From NCBI RefSeq assembly GCF_026210795.1, contig NC_089436.1, forward strand, positions 2,604,001-2,668,000: 64,000 nucleotides of DNA, in the 5' to 3' direction. The position numbers and the translations under genes were made by a program. Under the pieces are notes generated by a model. It ran no database searches. It saw nothing but the letters and a program-made list of their open reading frames with translations, and was not told the DNA's origin. Of this stretch, positions 61,881 to 64,000 are shown in pieces. Within the stretch, counting starts at the first letter, position 1; each line of letters begins with the position of its first letter. The DNA comes from Rhizophagus irregularis (lineage: Eukaryota; Glomeromycota; Glomeromycetes; Glomerales; Glomeraceae).

Positions 61881-62198
61881 TTCGCAAGATTAGATGTGTG
61901 ATTTTACTAAAACGATCAAAGCCTGCCGAGTAAAATTTTGATTACCGTATTTTGCGGGCATCGGTAGTGCCACAGTAAGTACCCACCATGCAAAAAACTA
62001 CTGATTTTATAATTTAGGCATTGCGCATGATAAATGATAATACCCAATTATTATACGTTTTCTACTAATAATAATAAGGTGAATGGTAGGGTATAAGTTG
62101 AAATTTGTATCATCCTGGGGTACCCCCGTTATACGGTAAATCAAATAAAAAATTTCGAATTTCTTTCTTTATTTTCCTTTAAAACAATTTTTTAATCT

Positions 62199-64000
62199 TT
62201 AAAATAGTAAATTACCAAAAACAACTTTTCCTCCGAACACAGTTGCTAATACTTGTGTATCTACAATTTGCGATTCAGGTATTTCCATAATATCCCTATC
62301 AATAACAATAAAATCCGCGTATTTTCCTATAGAAATGGATCCCATCTACAGGAAAAAATAATACGCTTAATTTCCAATTTTGTACAGTTTTTAACAGTGA
62401 ATAATAAAATAAACTTACAATAGTTTCATTAAATGCTGCATAAGCTGCATCGATAGTAAATCCTTTCAATGCTTCTTGACGCGTTAATTTTTGTGAAGGA
62501 AACCATCCGTTTTCTCCATGAGGCTACATTTTCAATGTGGCTTATAAACATTTGATTGAAGTATAAAAAGAATGATAAACATTTTCTTTTTTTACTTACA
62601 GATTGCCCGTTAACCCATTTTCTTGTAATAGCAGCATAAATTCCCAAAAATGGATTTACAGATTCAACAGGAAAATCGGAAGAAAGCGGGAATGTCTTTA
62701 CTCTAAAATTAATAAATATATTTATTAACTATAAACAAAATTAATGTGACTAAGTAATTTGATTTGTGGAAACAATACCCTGCTTCTATCAAACTTCTCC
62801 ATGCATATGCACCTTTAATACGTTCACTACCTAGTCTTTGTTCAGCATATGCCATATCAGTAGTTGCTATCCAGAGTTATCAAGAGAAAAAAATTAATTC
62901 AAAAATAACATGTAATTAACGAGAAATACGAAAGATTTCATATATTTACCATGAGTAGGTTGCATGGATGGTATAATATTTAATTTACCAATGCGTTTAA
63001 TATCTTCCAAAGTCTAGATTATCCCAAAGAATAAATCTTTAAAATTTATATTTAATACATTTTAGTCTATAAAAATATGTAGCTTACCAAAATCTGAGCG
63101 TGTTCAATTCTAAATCTAACTTTCTCTGCTAACTTTTTCATTTCATCATTCACTTCTTGTTCTGTTAATTTTTTATCACCATTTTGTGATAATACATATT
63201 CTCGAAAAGCTTTTTCATACGCATTAATTATAAGTTGATTTGCTTTATCACCTATACAATGCGTATTCACTTGAAATCCCTAATTCATTTTTTAACAACC
63301 ATGTATTCAATAATTTGAATATAAAATAGTATCAATGCATTTGGATGTAAAATTTACCTTATCGATCCATTTTTTGATTACAGGTGGTAACAATGTAGGA
63401 TCAGATATGAGAAGTCCTTGTTTCGTTGGATCATCTTTTATAAGCTAATGATATTTAGACAGTTTCAATATATATATATATATATATTTCAAATAAACTT
63501 ACCAGAATAAGGTTCTAATAATGCTAATTAAACGTAGTTTATGTTATAAAGTGCGTAAAGTGAACAAATCAATATTTAACACGTAGAAATGATAACACAA
63601 AATTAAATTGATCGATTGATTGATAATAACCTGCTCCCCAACTTCCCAAAGCACCGTCCATAAAGAATTTAACACTTCTAACAGTCAGCCTTCCATCACC
63701 TAATCCTTCAATTATTTCAACATAATCACCATCATACGTATTTTCTAAACTTTCTACCATTGCATAATTTCGGATATTAAATTCTTCCGGTTGTTCATTT
63801 ATAATTCTAAAAAAATGTTATATTATTAACAATAAAATATTATCTAAAATATTTATAAAAAATAAGAGAAATCATTGAGATATACTTTTTGAAGAATTCA
63901 AGTATATTTAATGGAATTCCTGCATCATGCACTCCAATTAATCCAAAAGAGTGCATTTTGGAAATTGCCGAACGTAATTGCTGTAATAATAATTGTTCAC
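62199..64000 (-). CDS. YtcJ-type amidohydrolase (Amidohydro_3), partial
   Basis: About nine minus-strand exons run from beyond the right edge to a stop at 62199; the 5' end is outside the window. Motifs in order are SKMHSFGLIGVHDAGIP, RLTVRSVKFFMDGALGSWGA, VNTHCIGDKANQLIINAYEK, RFRIEHAQIL, IPSMQPTHATTDMAYAEQRL, PLSSDFPVESVNPFLGIYAA and ISIGKYADFIVIDRD. HCIGD, RIEHAQ and SDFPVE are the metal-site and active-site blocks of the Amidohydro_3 family (YtcJ, plant LAF3). The substrate of most members is unknown; a metal-dependent hydrolysis of an amide-like bond is expected. The last exon is 62345-62199. Missing N-terminal residues prevent a signal-peptide call. Confidence 0.85.

Noticed and set aside
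62040-62150. Another copy of the 31320-31690 element, from a shared gggtacc...acggtaaatc word
   Set aside because: Only one end resembles it and no partner end was found nearby.
1-64000. CRISPR arrays, rRNA or tRNA genes, and viral elements
   Set aside because: No regularly spaced repeats, no recognisable rRNA segment, no cloverleaf with A/B boxes found by eye, and no capsid-, polymerase- or envelope-like frame. Short or diverged cases could have been missed.

Overview
The window looks like nuclear DNA of an early-diverging fungus, most probably an arbuscular mycorrhizal fungus close to Rhizophagus. The DNA is very AT-rich and genes are split by many short GT-AG introns (about 50-200 bases). 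Kinase genes are expanded and rearranged in tandem, one with Sel1 repeats. The gene set is eukaryotic and includes NEDD1 and TPX2-like spindle genes, which I recall as absent from ascomycete and basidiomycete yeasts. No operon, CRISPR array, rRNA or tRNA gene, and no viral element, was recognised.

Layout. 0.5-14 kb is an accessory kinase region on the minus strand: a helical-bundle/pseudokinase/Sel1 gene (512-2639), a decayed kinase relic (3.2-3.9 kb), a truncated copy of a kinase 3' end (5.6-6.5 kb), an AT-hook/zinc-knuckle transposase relic with a telomere-like repeat beside it (7.5-8.1 kb), and a 13-exon gene whose exons join in frame into one protein of about 1003 residues with three tandem kinase domains (9710-13801). 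14-17 kb is gene-free and holds a short inverted-repeat element.

17-64 kb is a dense housekeeping region. In order: ribosomal protein eS25; polynucleotide 5'-kinase Grc3/NOL9; ZC3H15/Tma46; three tandem cullin-3 copies (a pseudogene, an open but C-terminally truncated copy, and a complete gene) with a TPX2-like gene between the first two and a ZC3H15 pseudogene before the third; QCR8; DEAD-box helicase Drs1/DDX27; PLP homeostasis protein; a DUF1761-like membrane protein; peptidyl-tRNA hydrolase; NEDD1; an O6-methylguanine methyltransferase; a possible Abraxas-like protein; twinfilin; an unknown Ser-rich protein; WDR82/Swd2; and a YtcJ-type amidohydrolase that runs off the right edge.

How they fit together. 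Cullin-3 builds ubiquitin ligases with BTB adaptors. The truncated second copy keeps the adaptor-binding half and lacks the RING-binding/neddylation half, so it could act as a decoy. eS25, Grc3, Drs1, ZC3H15 and peptidyl-tRNA hydrolase serve ribosomes and translation. NEDD1 and TPX2 serve spindle microtubule nucleation. The most interesting findings are the three-domain kinase, the MLKL-like pseudokinase-Sel1 protein, and the [ZC3H15-CUL3] duplication in which each duplicate lost a different gene. Exon limits were read by eye from splice sites and reading phase and have not been checked against transcripts.
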